Source: CAYTMY01 sp964618075 (GTDB taxonomy: Bacteria > Bacillota > Clostridia > Eubacteriales > Anaerofustaceae). Taken from it: a DNA stretch of 64,000 nucleotides. The stretch is taken from the NCBI GenBank assembly GCA_964618075.1, contig CAZTZO010000001.1, positions 62,001 to 126,000 on the forward strand, given 5' to 3'. Shown here one piece after another: positions 17,981 to 26,649 of the stretch. The notes under the pieces are model-generated. The model saw only the letters and a program-made list of their open reading frames with translations. It searched no databases and was not told the origin of the DNA. A program made the translations under genes and the position numbers. Each line of letters opens with the position of its first letter. The first letter of the stretch is position 1.

Positions 17981-18676
17981 CTAACCAAAGTATTTTAATT
18001 CGATTAGAGCGTTCTGCGCAGCGCTTTGTTCGGACTCTTTTTTATTATGTCCCTTTGCCAAAGGAAACGCCTTATCCTCCAATACTGCACATGAAACAAA
18101 CGTCCTGTCATGCTCCGGTCCGATCATGTTTACAAGTTTGTATTCAAGATGTCCCAACTCGTGTGACTGAATATATTCCTGAAGCATTGTCTTGTAATCG
18201 TAAGTTAAGTTTCCTGACAGCGCTCTTTGTATTACTTCGTGATGGTTTGTCAATATAAATCTATCCGCCGCATCAAATCCTCCATCAAGATAAATAGCTC
18301 CTATCAAGGATTCAAACGCGTCGGCAAGGATATTTTTCTTCTTTCTGCCTCCGCTGTGTTCTTCCCCCTTGCCCAGCACAATGTATTCGCTCAGATTGAT
18401 GTCCGTTGCGGAAATATACAACGAATCTGCGCATACCAAAAGAGAGCGCAGTTTTGAAAGAGCTCCCTCATCATAATCCGGAAAATTATTATACATATGT
18501 GTGCTGACGCAAAGCTGCAGAACTGCGTCTCCCAAAAACTCAAGCCGTTGATTGCTTTTTTTGTGCGTTTCATTTATCGCCGAGCAATGAATGAGTGCCT
18601 CTTTAAGCAGATCCTTGTTTTTGAATTTATATCCGAGCTTGTCCTCGAACAACGACAAATCTTTATGTGTTTTCAT
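17981..18676 (-). CDS. rnc: Ribonuclease III
   Basis: 231 residues, normal length. The RNase III signature N-Q-R-L-E-F-L-G-D-A-V-L is at about residues 41-52, with the second acidic cluster D-A-F-E-S-L-I-G-A further on. A double-stranded-RNA-binding domain occupies the last 70 residues. It processes rRNA precursors and structured mRNAs. It is preceded by an AAGGG ribosome binding site and an intergenic hairpin after acpP, and ends directly before smc. Confidence 0.96.
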   Translation of the reverse strand: MKTHKDLSLFEDKLGYKFKNKDLLKEALIHCSAINETHKKSNQRLEFLGDAVLQLCVSTHMYNNFPDYDEGALSKLRSLLVCADSLYISATDINLSEYIVLGKGEEHSGGRKKKNILADAFESLIGAIYLDGGFDAADRFILTNHHEVIQRALSGNLTYDYKTMLQEYIQSHELGHLEYKLVNMIGPEHDRTFVSCAVLEDKAFPLAKGHNKKESEQSAAQNALIELKYFG

Positions 18677-18702
18677 GATTTCGTACCCTTAAATAAAGCA
18701 AA

Positions 18703-18719
18703 GGGCTTATAAAAAGCCC
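18703..18719 (-). terminator. Attenuator-type hairpin between acpP and rnc
   Basis: On the minus strand GGGCTT and AAGCCC pair around a five-base loop, followed by a T-rich stretch. It may reduce read-through from the highly expressed acpP into rnc. Confidence 0.45.
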
Positions 18720-18745
18720 CTGTATACTTTTAAACAGTAATGTAA

Positions 18746-18976
18746 TTATTTTGCATTATCCTCAAAATACTTTACAACATCCTTTACCTGTTTGATACCG
18801 CTGAGAGTATCTTCATCAACTTCAATATCAAACTCGTTTTCGAACTCCATTATCATTTCCATAACATCAAGAGAGTCAGCCCCGAGATCTTCTATAAAAT
18901 AAGAATCCTCAGTTACCTTTTCAGGATCAAGGTCAAGCTGTTTAACAATTATGTCTTTGATTTTATCGAATATCAT
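18746..18976 (-). CDS. acpP: Acyl carrier protein
   Basis: 76 residues, acidic, with the LGADSLD motif; Ser35 takes the 4'-phosphopantetheine arm. The holo-ACP synthase acpS is elsewhere in this window (54774). It carries growing acyl chains in fatty-acid synthesis. The ATG follows a GGAGGT site. The gene lies between plsX and rnc, matching the phospholipid-synthesis arrangement of Firmicutes, though fabD and fabG are absent here. Confidence 0.97.
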   Translation of the reverse strand: MIFDKIKDIIVKQLDLDPEKVTEDSYFIEDLGADSLDVMEMIMEFENEFDIEVDEDTLSGIKQVKDVVKYFEDNAK

Positions 18977-19029
18977 AAGTACCTCCGATTACAATTCTTT
19001 TTACTTTTATACCATACTTTCGCTCAGAT

Positions 19030-20010
19030 TTACAGAGTTTTGTTTATTTTATCTAAAACATTATTCGTAATTAAAGTATTTGCCTGTCGTATTGCATTTT
19101 CTATGGCTGTAGCGTCGCTGTTGCCGTGAGCTTTAATAACAATGCCGTTTATACCCAATAACGGTACACCACCGTACGCTTTTGGATCCAAAGCCGACTT
19201 CTTCGCGCTTAAGTCTTTTTTTATTATCAATGCAGCAAGCTTGTTTATAAAGCTCTTGTAAAAAATGTCCTTTAACATATTCAGAACAAATTTAAACGAT
19301 CCTTCGAGAGTTTTAAGGAAAATATTACCTGTAAAGCCGTCACACACCACCACGTCCGCTTCACCGTTAAGCACGGCGTTTGCTTCCGTATTGCCGATAA
19401 AGTTTATGCTTTCGTCTGCTTTTAAAAGAGCGTGCGCTTCTTTATATAAGGTATTTCCCTTTATATCCTCAGAACCGATATTCAACAGAGCGACCTTTGG
19501 ATTGTCATTTCCCATTACAGCAGAATAATAAGCGCTTCCCATTTTTGCAAACTGAACAAAATATTCGGACTTACAGTCTGCGTTTGCGCCGTTGTCTAAA
19601 ACAGCCAGAGGCTTACCTGCCATTGCTATTGTACATAATGCGGGACGTAAAACGCCCTTTATTCTTCCCGTATATAAAAGAGCAGAGGAAAGAAGTGCTC
19701 CCGTGCTGCCGGCGGAAATGAAAGCACTGTCATACAAGCCTTTGACCGCTAAAGCACCCTTCACCATAGATGATTCCTTCTTTTTTCGAACAGCTCCTAC
19801 AGGTTCTTCGTCCATTCCTATCATTTCATCGGCATTCATTATGTCGATATTATCCATTGATAACGAATACTTTTTAAAAACATCGGAAATTATGTTTTCT
19901 TTGCCTATTAAGGTTATATGTACGCCTAATGATTTAACGGCCTTTACTGCACCCTTAATAATTTCATCGGGTGCGTTATCCCCGCCCATTGCGTCCAGAA
20001 ATATAGTCAT
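19030..20010 (-). CDS. plsX: Phosphate acyltransferase PlsX
   Basis: 326 residues, typical for PlsX, the peripheral membrane enzyme that turns acyl-ACP into acyl-phosphate for phospholipid synthesis. The N-terminal D-A-M-G-G-D-N-A-P motif (residues 6-14) and the later G-A-N-A-D-C-K and D-G-F-T-G-N segments are characteristic. A GAGGT site precedes the ATG. It is co-directional with rpmF upstream and acpP downstream. Confidence 0.96.
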   Translation of the reverse strand: MTIFLDAMGGDNAPDEIIKGAVKAVKSLGVHITLIGKENIISDVFKKYSLSMDNIDIMNADEMIGMDEEPVGAVRKKKESSMVKGALAVKGLYDSAFISAGSTGALLSSALLYTGRIKGVLRPALCTIAMAGKPLAVLDNGANADCKSEYFVQFAKMGSAYYSAVMGNDNPKVALLNIGSEDIKGNTLYKEAHALLKADESINFIGNTEANAVLNGEADVVVCDGFTGNIFLKTLEGSFKFVLNMLKDIFYKSFINKLAALIIKKDLSAKKSALDPKAYGGVPLLGINGIVIKAHGNSDATAIENAIRQANTLITNNVLDKINKTL

Positions 20011-20030
20011 ATTATTACCTCACTTAATAT

Positions 20031-20063
20031 AAAAAACTGCCGCGCCAAACGGCACCGCAGTCA
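20031..20063 (-). terminator. Hairpin with T-tract after rpmF
   Basis: On the minus strand a GC-rich stem with one mismatch and a GTTT loop is followed by six T residues, between rpmF and plsX. It probably terminates part of the ribosomal-protein transcript and lets the rest continue. Confidence 0.6.
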
Positions 20064-20067
20064 TTTA

Positions 20068-20253
20068 TTATTTGTCGCTGTCTTCTTCTACAACCGTTCT
20101 GCCGTTATAACTTCCGCAATTCGGACAGACTCTGTGAGGCTGCTTGAATTCTCCACATTCCGGACATACTGACTGCGCCGGCATACTGAGTTTGAAGTTC
20201 GCTCTTCTTTTAGCTGTTCTTGACTTTGACTGCTTTCTCTTAGGTACTGCCAC
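20068..20253 (-). CDS. rpmF: 50S ribosomal protein L32
   Basis: 61 residues from a GTG start, giving the family N-terminus (M)-A-V-P-K-R-K-Q-S-K-S-R. A GGAGGTGA site lies five bases before the GTG, which decides the start over the ATG at 20271. The C-terminal half is a zinc ribbon with C-P-E-C and C-P-N-C pairs, so this is the Zn-binding (C+) form. The DUF177 gene that often precedes rpmF is not present. Confidence 0.97.
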   Translation of the reverse strand: MAVPKRKQSKSRTAKRRANFKLSMPAQSVCPECGEFKQPHRVCPNCGSYNGRTVVEEDSDK

Positions 20254-20316
20254 AGCTCTCACCTCCAACATTTATGACATAAATAATAATGATATGTTAA
20301 TATCACGTATTGAGAT

Positions 20317-20345
20317 ATTATATAGCTATTTAGATAAGATGTCAA
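20317..20345 (-). promoter_or_regulatory. Consensus promoter of the rpmF-plsX-acpP-rnc-smc-ftsY operon
   Basis: On the minus strand a perfect TTGACA (20340-20345) and perfect TATAAT (20317-20322) are 17 bases apart, about 65 bases before rpmF. Confidence 0.8.
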
Positions 20346-20531
20346 GATATTTTTCTACAATCTTTTGTGTTGTAAATTGCAACATTAGGTGTATCGCGTA
20401 TGAATTTAAAAGATTAATTCCATACCGCATAGCGTCCATATTTGAAAAAGCGCGAGCTTTAAGAAAAGATTAAATTGATGGTCAAAGCCATTAACGTGTG
20501 CTACAATCAAAATAAGAAGAGGTAAGTAATT

Positions 20532-20866
20532 ATGAAAGACGAAAACATAAGCTTGACGATATCAAGCTTGAAGAGCGCGAGAAAGCCTTTGGCGGACTTA
20601 AAACAGTTGCAGAGAAATATGCCGCCGAACAGCAGGCGGTCATAGCCGCTTCAAGCGGATATTCATCGGGCGGTTCGTATTCATCATCGGGCGGTTCTTC
20701 AAGCTACTCCGGCGGAGGATATTCTGGCGGAGGCGGAAGCTACGATGTAGATATCGGTGATTTGGTTATTGTAGATGGTGGAAATTATTGCGGTAATTGT
20801 CATGCTTGGTTTTATGGTACCACTTGTCCTACCTGCGGATTGCAATTAATAGAATATAACACATAA
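20532..20866 (+). pseudogene. Frameshifted Gly/Ser-rich zinc-ribbon protein
   Basis: An ATG at 20532 behind an AGAGG site opens a frame that ends after about 38 codons. The coding-like sequence continues in another frame from about 20549 to the TAA at 20866. That frame encodes a charged helix, then a low-complexity G/S/Y linker, then two Cys pairs (C-G-N-C and C-P-T-C) of a zinc ribbon. It has no start codon of its own after its upstream stop. One missing base near 20546-20550 would join the two frames. It may be a real inactivating mutation, a sequencing error or, less likely, programmed frameshifting. The intact function is unknown. Confidence 0.6.
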
Positions 20867-20881
20867 CAGAAAGGATAAAAA

Positions 20882-21124
20882 TTGAAAAACAAAATACTTA
20901 AAACGCTGATCATCGCTCTTGCGATGATCTTTTCTTTTACGATATTACCCAAAGGAGAAGTCGAGGCGGCGACGTTATCGACCCGTGACAATACGGGCTA
21001 CTACTACAACTCTGCCGCACCCGGGCTTCCCTATGCTTTCGCCGCTCATGGCGATTACGTTTCACTCTCATGGATAGGCGGCGTGGGCGGTACGGCGGTT
21101 TACTGTGTTGATATAACAAACTAA
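20882..21124 (+). CDS. Small secreted protein of unknown function
   Basis: 80 residues from a TTG start behind a GAAAGGA site, 15 bases after the frameshifted zinc-ribbon gene. Residues 1-29 form a signal peptide (K-N-K-I-L-K, a hydrophobic core, then V-E-A-A as a likely cleavage site). The mature part is only about 50 residues, rich in G, Y, S and A, with a single Cys near the end. I do not recognise the family. It may be a short extracellular peptide or the N-terminal remnant of a longer surface protein. No terminator hairpin follows immediately. Confidence 0.55.
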   Translation: MKNKILKTLIIALAMIFSFTILPKGEVEAATLSTRDNTGYYYNSAAPGLPYAFAAHGDYVSLSWIGGVGGTAVYCVDITN

Positions 21125-21175
21125 AAAGCTTTTAACGTAAATGTGTTTATTTTAACATTTGTTTATATATTCTCT

Positions 21176-21203
21176 TTGCAAAAGGAAATATTTTTGTTAT
21201 TAT
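21176..21203 (+). promoter_or_regulatory. Promoter of rpsO
   Basis: TTGCAA (21176-21181) and TATTAT (21198-21203) are 16 bases apart, about 100 bases before the rpsO start. Confidence 0.5.
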
Positions 21204-21235
21204 ATCATTTGCCGATAGATAATTATATGGCATTA

Positions 21236-21283
21236 CCTTTGTCGCAGTATACCGATTGTTCCAACGATGTACCGGGACAGAGG
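21236..21283 (+). promoter_or_regulatory. Structured rpsO leader, likely S15 autoregulatory element
   Basis: An 8-bp stem (21236-21243 with 21276-21283, one G-U pair) encloses a second hairpin (ATTG and CGAT arms) and repeated T-A-C-C-G segments. It lies only 16 bases before the AGGAGG of rpsO. Many rpsO leaders fold so that S15 binds its own mRNA; this arrangement is consistent with that, but the class is not identified. Confidence 0.45.
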
Positions 21284-21309
21284 CGAACAAACAAAACAGG
21301 AGGAATATT

Positions 21310-21570
21310 TTGAAAACAGAAAAAGCACAAATCGTTAACGAGTACGCCAAGCATGAGGGAGACACTGGTTCACCCGAAGTGCAGATAGCGATACTCACCG
21401 ACAGGATTAACAACCTTAACGAACACCTTAAAAAGAATCCCAAGGATCACCATTCAAGAAGAGGACTTTTGATGATGGTCGGCAAAAGAAGAAGACTTCT
21501 CAATTATCTTACGAAAAAGGATATAGAGAGATACCGTGCAATAATTGCAAAATTAGGATTAAGAAAATAA
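21310..21570 (+). CDS. rpsO: 30S ribosomal protein S15
   Basis: 86 residues from a TTG start seven bases after an AGGAGG site; an upstream in-frame ATG at 21256 would add an unrelated leader. The conserved H-x-x-D-T-G-S-P-E-V-Q block (about residues 13-25) and H-S-R-R-G-L (about 46-51) are intact. S15 binds 16S rRNA early in 30S assembly. It is followed by its own terminator and then pnp, the classic bacterial order. Confidence 0.97.
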   Translation: MKTEKAQIVNEYAKHEGDTGSPEVQIAILTDRINNLNEHLKKNPKDHHSRRGLLMMVGKRRRLLNYLTKKDIERYRAIIAKLGLRK

Positions 21571-21577
21571 TTTTTTC

Positions 21578-21602
21578 AAAAGGCTTTTACGAAAGCCTTT
21601 TT
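21578..21602 (+). terminator. rpsO terminator
   Basis: AAAAGGCTTT and AAAGCCTTTT pair around a short loop, followed by a T-run, just after the rpsO stop. Confidence 0.8.
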
Positions 21603-21736
21603 TATTTAACGTTTTTGTTCATTAAACTTTACACATGTGATAGAATAGCCTCATAACATATATTTCTTTATAGATTGCCCGTCTTTTTTTATTAAGGTGA
21701 CGGAAGCCTATTTTGAAGTTATAAATAGGAGGACAG

Positions 21737-23890
21737 ATGAAACAAGTATTTAAAACAGATTTTGCAGGACGAGAGTTAAGCGTAGAGGTTGGTCAACTTG
21801 CGCAGCTGTGCAATGGCTCAGCATTCATTTCTTACGGTGACACAAGCGTTCTTGTAACGGCAGCAATGTCAAAAGAACCTAAGGAAGGCATAGACTTTTT
21901 CCCGTTGAGCGTCAATTATGAGGAAAAACTTTATGCAGCGGGCAAAATACCCGGCGGGTTTTTAAAAAGAGAAGGAAAAGCCAGCGACAAAGCAACGTTA
22001 AGCGCACGTCTTATTGACAGACCATTAAGACCGCTATTCGATAAAGGCTTCAGAAACGATGTGCAGGTAGTATGCACGGTTATGAGTGTGGAATATGATA
22101 ATCTGCCTGAATTAACGGCTCTTATCGGTTCTTCGATCGCTTTATGTATATCAGATATTCCCTTTGATGGCCCAGTTGCCGCAGTTAATATAGGTCTTAT
22201 AGATGACAAGCTGATAATTAATCCTACCAGCGAGCAACGCGAAAAAAGCGACCTCAATTTGACTGTCGCCGGCACAAAGGACGCTGTACTTATGGTAGAG
22301 GCAGGCGCGAACGTCGTGAGCGAAGATATTATGATAAAGGCAATACTACAAGCTCATGAGGAAATAAAGAAAATCGCCGCCTTTGAAGAAGAGATAATAG
22401 AAGCGGTAGGAAAACAAAAGAAGGATATACCGTATTACAGACCTAACGAAGAAATAAAAGACGCCATACACGATGAAGCGTATGCTCTTTTCAAGGAAGC
22501 TCTTAAAAATATTGACAGAACGAAGCGCGACGAAAATATAGACAATGCCAGAGATATTATTAATAAGAAATATATCAATATGTTCCCTGACTCAAAGAGG
22601 GACATCGAAGAAATTTGCACCAAAATACTCAAAGAGCTCGTACGTGATATGATCTCGAAGGAAGGCATACGCCCAGACGGACGAGCTATAAATGAAATAC
22701 GTCCGATCAGCTGCGAGGTCGGTAAGCTCAAACGAGTACATGGCAGCGGTTTGTTTACACGCGGTCAAACACAGGTAATGTCCGTAGTTACCCTCGGAGC
22801 GTTAAGAGAAGAACAAATACTCGACGGACTCAGCGAGGAGACTTCCAAGAGATATATTCACCATTATAATTTCCCTCCCTACTCAGTCGGTGAAACAGGA
22901 GCTATCAGAGGACCGGGCAGACGCGAGATAGGTCACGGTGCTTTGGCGGAAAGAGCATTACTGCCTATGATCCCTTCTAACGATGATTTTCCATACGCGA
23001 TAAGAGTAGTTTCTGAGGTGTTAAGCTCAAACGGTTCTACATCACAGGCCAGCGTTTGCGGCAGCACGCTCTCTCTTATGGACGCGGGCGTACCCATCAA
23101 GGCTCCGGTTGCCGGCATAGCAATGGGCTTAATAAAAGAAAACGATTCGATCACTGTTCTATCAGACATACAGGGTATGGAAGATTTTTACGGTGACATG
23201 GACTTTAAGGTGGCAGGAACAGCACAGGGTATCACAGCCATACAGATGGATATTAAAATTCATGGGATAAACGAAGCTATTCTTACACAAGCATTAAAAC
23301 AAGCTAAAGAGGGCAGACTATTTATACTTGATAAAATGCATGAGGTTATACAGGAGCCCAGAAGCGAAGTATCAAAGTACGCTCCAAGAATTATAACTTT
23401 GACAATTCCCACCGATAAAATACGCGACGTAATAGGTACCGGCGGCAAGGTAATAAACAAGATAATAGAGGATACAGGCGTAAAAATCGATATAATCGAA
23501 GACGGTACAGTATATATTTCCAGCGTTGACGCAAACGGAGCGCAGGAAGCAGTCAAAATAATAGAAGGTCTTACAAAGGATATCGAAGTTGGAGCAATAT
23601 TTAAAGGTAAAGTAACCAGACTGCTGAATTTCGGAGCGTTTGTCGGAATGCCGAACGGTAAGGAAGGGCTTGTTCACATATCCAAGCTTGCGGTTGAGCG
23701 CGTTGAAAAAGTTGAGGATGTTGTAAATATCGGAGATGAAATAGAAGTTAAAGTTATCGGTATTGACAATCAAGGCAGAGTTGACCTTTCAAGAAAAGCT
23801 CTTTTACCCGGGGGCGACGTCGAAACAGACGATAAACCGCGTGAAAGAAGAGATCGCAGACCGAGAGATTTTAACAGAAACAAAAAGTAA
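21737..23890 (+). CDS. pnp: Polyribonucleotide nucleotidyltransferase (PNPase)
   Basis: 717 residues, normal length. Two RNase PH domains (about 10-230 and 310-540) with an all-helical linker are followed by a KH domain (I-G-T-G-G-K-V-I-N-K near 560) and an S1 domain (G-A-I-F-K-G-K-V-T-R-L through L-S-R-K-A-L). It degrades RNA 3'-to-5' with phosphate. The start follows an AGGAGG site. An extended -10 sequence (TGA-TAGAAT, 21638-21646) upstream suggests a separate promoter. The tail is basic and arginine-rich. Confidence 0.97.
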   Translation: MKQVFKTDFAGRELSVEVGQLAQLCNGSAFISYGDTSVLVTAAMSKEPKEGIDFFPLSVNYEEKLYAAGKIPGGFLKREGKASDKATLSARLIDRPLRPLFDKGFRNDVQVVCTVMSVEYDNLPELTALIGSSIALCISDIPFDGPVAAVNIGLIDDKLIINPTSEQREKSDLNLTVAGTKDAVLMVEAGANVVSEDIMIKAILQAHEEIKKIAAFEEEIIEAVGKQKKDIPYYRPNEEIKDAIHDEAYALFKEALKNIDRTKRDENIDNARDIINKKYINMFPDSKRDIEEICTKILKELVRDMISKEGIRPDGRAINEIRPISCEVGKLKRVHGSGLFTRGQTQVMSVVTLGALREEQILDGLSEETSKRYIHHYNFPPYSVGETGAIRGPGRREIGHGALAERALLPMIPSNDDFPYAIRVVSEVLSSNGSTSQASVCGSTLSLMDAGVPIKAPVAGIAMGLIKENDSITVLSDIQGMEDFYGDMDFKVAGTAQGITAIQMDIKIHGINEAILTQALKQAKEGRLFILDKMHEVIQEPRSEVSKYAPRIITLTIPTDKIRDVIGTGGKVINKIIEDTGVKIDIIEDGTVYISSVDANGAQEAVKIIEGLTKDIEVGAIFKGKVTRLLNFGAFVGMPNGKEGLVHISKLAVERVEKVEDVVNIGDEIEVKVIGIDNQGRVDLSRKALLPGGDVETDDKPRERRDRRPRDFNRNKK

Positions 23891-23891
23891 T

Positions 23892-24335
23892 ATGGGAATT
23901 TTCACAGTCAAGATAATCAACAAATCACCATATCCCCTCCCTGAATATGCGACAGAGGGTTCCGCAGGATGCGATTTGAGAGCTAATCTAAGTAATAATA
24001 TAACAATAAAGTCTATGCAAAGAGTTGTTGTGCCGACAGGACTTTACATTGCTCTTCCCTATTGTTACGAGGCTCAAATACGCTCCAGAAGCGGAATGAC
24101 GGTGAAGCACGGCATTGTCGTAGCAAACGGTATAGGCACAGTAGATACGGATTACAGGGGCGAAATAAAGGTAGCTCTAATCAATATTTCAAATGAAGAG
24201 TATGTAATAAAGCCCGGAGAAAAAATAGCACAAATGGTTTTCTCAAAATATGAGAGAGCCCACTTTATAAAGTGTGATTCTCTTGACGATACGCTTCGCT
24301 CCGATAAAGGCTTCGGCAGTACGGGTAATATGTAA
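23892..24335 (+). CDS. dut: dUTP diphosphatase
   Basis: 147 residues with all five trimeric dUTPase motifs in order: S-A-G-C-D-L-R-A, R-S-R-S-G-M, N-G-I-G-T-V-D-T-D-Y-R-G-E, G-E-K-I-A-Q-M-V-F and the C-terminal R-S-D-K-G-F-G-S-T-G. It hydrolyses dUTP to dUMP, keeping uracil out of DNA and feeding thymidylate synthesis. Its ATG lies one base after the pnp stop with no strong ribosome binding site, so it probably depends on translation of pnp. Confidence 0.95.
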   Translation: MGIFTVKIINKSPYPLPEYATEGSAGCDLRANLSNNITIKSMQRVVVPTGLYIALPYCYEAQIRSRSGMTVKHGIVVANGIGTVDTDYRGEIKVALINISNEEYVIKPGEKIAQMVFSKYERAHFIKCDSLDDTLRSDKGFGSTGNM

Positions 24336-24378
24336 TCAATAAGGTAATTTTCGCATATACATTACCGAGGTGATTTAT

Positions 24379-24612
24379 ATGCTGCTGTTCAGTAGTGGGA
24401 ATAAAGTCATAGTCGACATCACTACGGGTGAAAAAATAGGATATCTTAAAAGCTGCGATTTAAAGGTGGACGAAAAAACCGGACTTATAGAGGCTATAAT
24501 GCTTCCCCGAAATAAATTCAATCTTCTTTTTTCTTCGGAAACCGATCATATGCAGATAAATTGGAATAAAGTCAAAAAAATAGGTACAGACACAATACTC
24601 GTTGAATTATAA
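24379..24612 (+). CDS. ymxH: YlmC/YmxH family PRC-barrel sporulation protein
   Basis: 77 residues from the ATG at 24379, behind GAGGTGA. It has the PRC-barrel pattern of YlmC/YmxH: V-I-V-D-I-T-T-G-E-K-I-G-Y, then a D-L-K-V-D-E-K-T-G-L-I-E-A strand pair and a final W-N-K-V-K-K-I-G-x-D-T-I-L-V. The family is common in endospore formers. The position just before aspartate kinase matches B. subtilis ymxH in the pnp-to-dapA region, though the dipicolinate synthase genes found there in Bacillus are missing here. Confidence 0.8.
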   Translation: MLLFSSGNKVIVDITTGEKIGYLKSCDLKVDEKTGLIEAIMLPRNKFNLLFSSETDHMQINWNKVKKIGTDTILVEL

Positions 24613-24629
24613 ACCAAGAGGAAATACCA

Positions 24630-25820
24630 GTGGATATAGTAGTACAGAAATACGGCGGAACCAGTGTTGATACGCCGGAAAACAGAAAATTTATTATATT
24701 AAACGCAAAGGACGCAATAGAAGACGGTCTACACCCTGTGGTCGTGGTTTCCGCAATGGGACGTTTCCCTTCCCCATATGCTACGGATACTCTATTATCC
24801 CTGATAAAATCCGGAAAGAAACAAGCCCGTCACAAGGATATGCTTTCCTCATGCGGAGAGATAATATCGTCCGTTGTCGTTGCAGAGGAGCTTTGCGCAA
24901 ACGGTATAAAGGCTGTTGCTTTAAGCGGAGCGCAGGCAGGGATACACACAAATGATAATTTCGGCGAGGGTATTATTCAAGATATAGATACCGATAGAAT
25001 ACTCAAGCTTGTGCAAAAGGATGTCGTACCGGTCGTAGCCGGTTTTCAGGGCGGAGGCGCCAATGGTGAAATAACTACCTTAGGCAGAGGCGGAAGTGAT
25101 ATCACGGCAACTGCTTTAGGAGGAGCTCTAAACGCAAAGCTTGTAGAGATATATACCGATGTAGACGGTGTTATGACGGCTGACCCGAATGTAGTCGATA
25201 CTGCGGAGCTTCTTGATGCAATCAATTACAGTGATGTTTTCCGTCTTGCCTCTCTCGGAGCAAAAGTAATCCACCCGAGAGCCGTTGAATTTGCTATGGA
25301 CTCCGACGTACCCGTGAGTATTTTAAAAGCTAAAAACGGCAGGAAAGGTAAACACACACTTATTGCGGATTCAAGTGAGCTTCGGGACAAAAACAAGCTT
25401 TTCAGCGCAATCACAGCTCTTTCAGGATGCGTTCAGGTCCATGTTAAGTGTCCCGATATAATAAAACAGGATCAAATGTTTTCATCTCTTGCCGAGCGTC
25501 ATATAAGCCTTGATATGATAAATATATTCACAGAAGAGACAATGTTCGTTATTTCACAGAACGATATTATTTCACTCAAGGATTATATGACTCAGGCAGA
25601 AATGGAATATACGCTTACCGAGAATTTTACAAAGCTGACAGCGCTTGGAAATTCAATACACGGTACTCCCGGCGTGCTCGCAAAAATGATAGCGGTTTTG
25701 TATGCACAGAATATAAGAGTATATCAGTCCACCGACTCAAACGATACGATTTCACTTTTGATCGAAACCGAGCAGGCAAAGAAAGCGGTCAAACTTATGC
25801 ATAAACTATTGATACATTAA
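24630..25820 (+). CDS. dapG: Aspartate kinase (DapG-like)
   Basis: 396 residues from a GTG start behind AGAGGAAA. The catalytic part has K-Y-G-G-T-S-V near the N-terminus and the V-V-S-A-M-G-R-x-x-x-P-Y-A-T-D segment typical of the DapG (aspartokinase I) group. T-T-L-G-R-G-G-S-D-I-T-A-T follows around residue 150, with tandem ACT domains after about residue 265. It phosphorylates aspartate to open the lysine/diaminopimelate/threonine pathway. The ymxH neighbour supports the DapG assignment. A separate ACT-only protein beside hom (43431) could relate to this enzyme's regulation. Confidence 0.93.
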   Translation: MDIVVQKYGGTSVDTPENRKFIILNAKDAIEDGLHPVVVVSAMGRFPSPYATDTLLSLIKSGKKQARHKDMLSSCGEIISSVVVAEELCANGIKAVALSGAQAGIHTNDNFGEGIIQDIDTDRILKLVQKDVVPVVAGFQGGGANGEITTLGRGGSDITATALGGALNAKLVEIYTDVDGVMTADPNVVDTAELLDAINYSDVFRLASLGAKVIHPRAVEFAMDSDVPVSILKAKNGRKGKHTLIADSSELRDKNKLFSAITALSGCVQVHVKCPDIIKQDQMFSSLAERHISLDMINIFTEETMFVISQNDIISLKDYMTQAEMEYTLTENFTKLTALGNSIHGTPGVLAKMIAVLYAQNIRVYQSTDSNDTISLLIETEQAKKAVKLMHKLLIH

Positions 25821-25952
25821 TTGTTATTGTAACTTAATTTTTATTACAGATAAGCTTAAGCGTATTTTTGTTTATCAACTCAAAAGTGATTTGACCTTAT
25901 ATTTTGCCTTTGGCATTTGGCACTTTATTGTTAATTCACTTACTTATAACTA

Positions 25953-25981
25953 TTGAAAAAATCCTGCGGTTATGTTAATAT
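25953..25981 (+). promoter_or_regulatory. Promoter of tRNA-Gln
   Basis: TTGAAA (25953-25958) and TAATAT (25976-25981) are 17 bases apart, 20 bases before the tRNA. Confidence 0.5.
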
Positions 25982-26000
25982 ATTTTTCGGCATCTATCAC

Positions 26001-26076
26001 AGGGGTATAGCCAAGTCGGTAAGGCAACGGATTTTGATTCCGTCATTCGTAGGTTCGAGTCCTGCTACCCCTGCCA
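26001..26076 (+). tRNA. tRNA-Gln (anticodon TTG)
   Basis: 76 bases fold into a full cloverleaf. The acceptor stem pairs AGGGGTA with TACCCCT; the D stem is GCC/GGC; the anticodon stem ACGGA/TCCGT has loop TTTTGAT; the T arm contains GTTCGAGTC. The discriminator is G and CCA is encoded. The window also encodes glutaminyl-tRNA synthetase (41694). Confidence 0.96.
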
Positions 26077-26091
26077 TTTTCAAAAATGCTC

Positions 26092-26148
26092 AACAGCTTT
26101 TGTATTGTCTTTGAGGCAAGCCTCAGACACTCCAAATAGCTGTTTTTT
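26092..26148 (+). terminator. Terminator downstream of tRNA-Gln
   Basis: AACAGCT (26092-26098) pairs with AGCTGTT (26138-26144), enclosing an inner TGAGG/CCTCA hairpin, followed by six T residues. Confidence 0.65.
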
Positions 26149-26248
26149 ATGTCGTCAAAATAATATTTTAAAGATTCTTTTTATATGGTTCTTCGCTTCG
26201 CGCTAAAAAGCGCTTCGCTCATGTATTTTGCCGCCATATAAACTCCTC

Positions 26249-26291
26249 GTAATATCATTCCTTTTAAGCAAGCTTAAAAGTATGATATTAC
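26249..26291. repeat. 43-base near-perfect inverted repeat in the gap after tRNA-Gln
   Basis: GTAATATCAT (26249-26258) pairs with the complementary arm ending at 26291, and CTTTTAAGC with GCTTAAAAG inside it. Only a two-base internal mismatch and a two-base loop interrupt it. It is not adjacent to a gene end. The rest of the gap 26149-26640 is strongly AT-rich, and I see no gene there. Confidence 0.6.
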
Positions 26292-26649
26292 TCATACTTT
26301 GCATTTCTTATTTTTCAAGTCCTTGCTACCCTAAGATATTTTAATATTATATAAATTTATAAGCTCAATTTAACACAAAACTGTAATGACATTTGAATAA
26401 CAGCAAAATGGTGTCCTACGCATTTTATTTATATTTAGCATACTTTCCTTTCGACTTTTTTTATCAATATATATGCTTCATTTTTAATTTATTGAAATAC
26501 TCCGATTTTATTTATATACATAATTTATACACTTTTCTTAATCACAATAAATAGTATTACCGCAATTATATATAATATATATTTAATTTTTATTTTAGTA
26601 CATGTTCTTTATTATATATTAAATATAATGTTTATGTTCTATATATATA

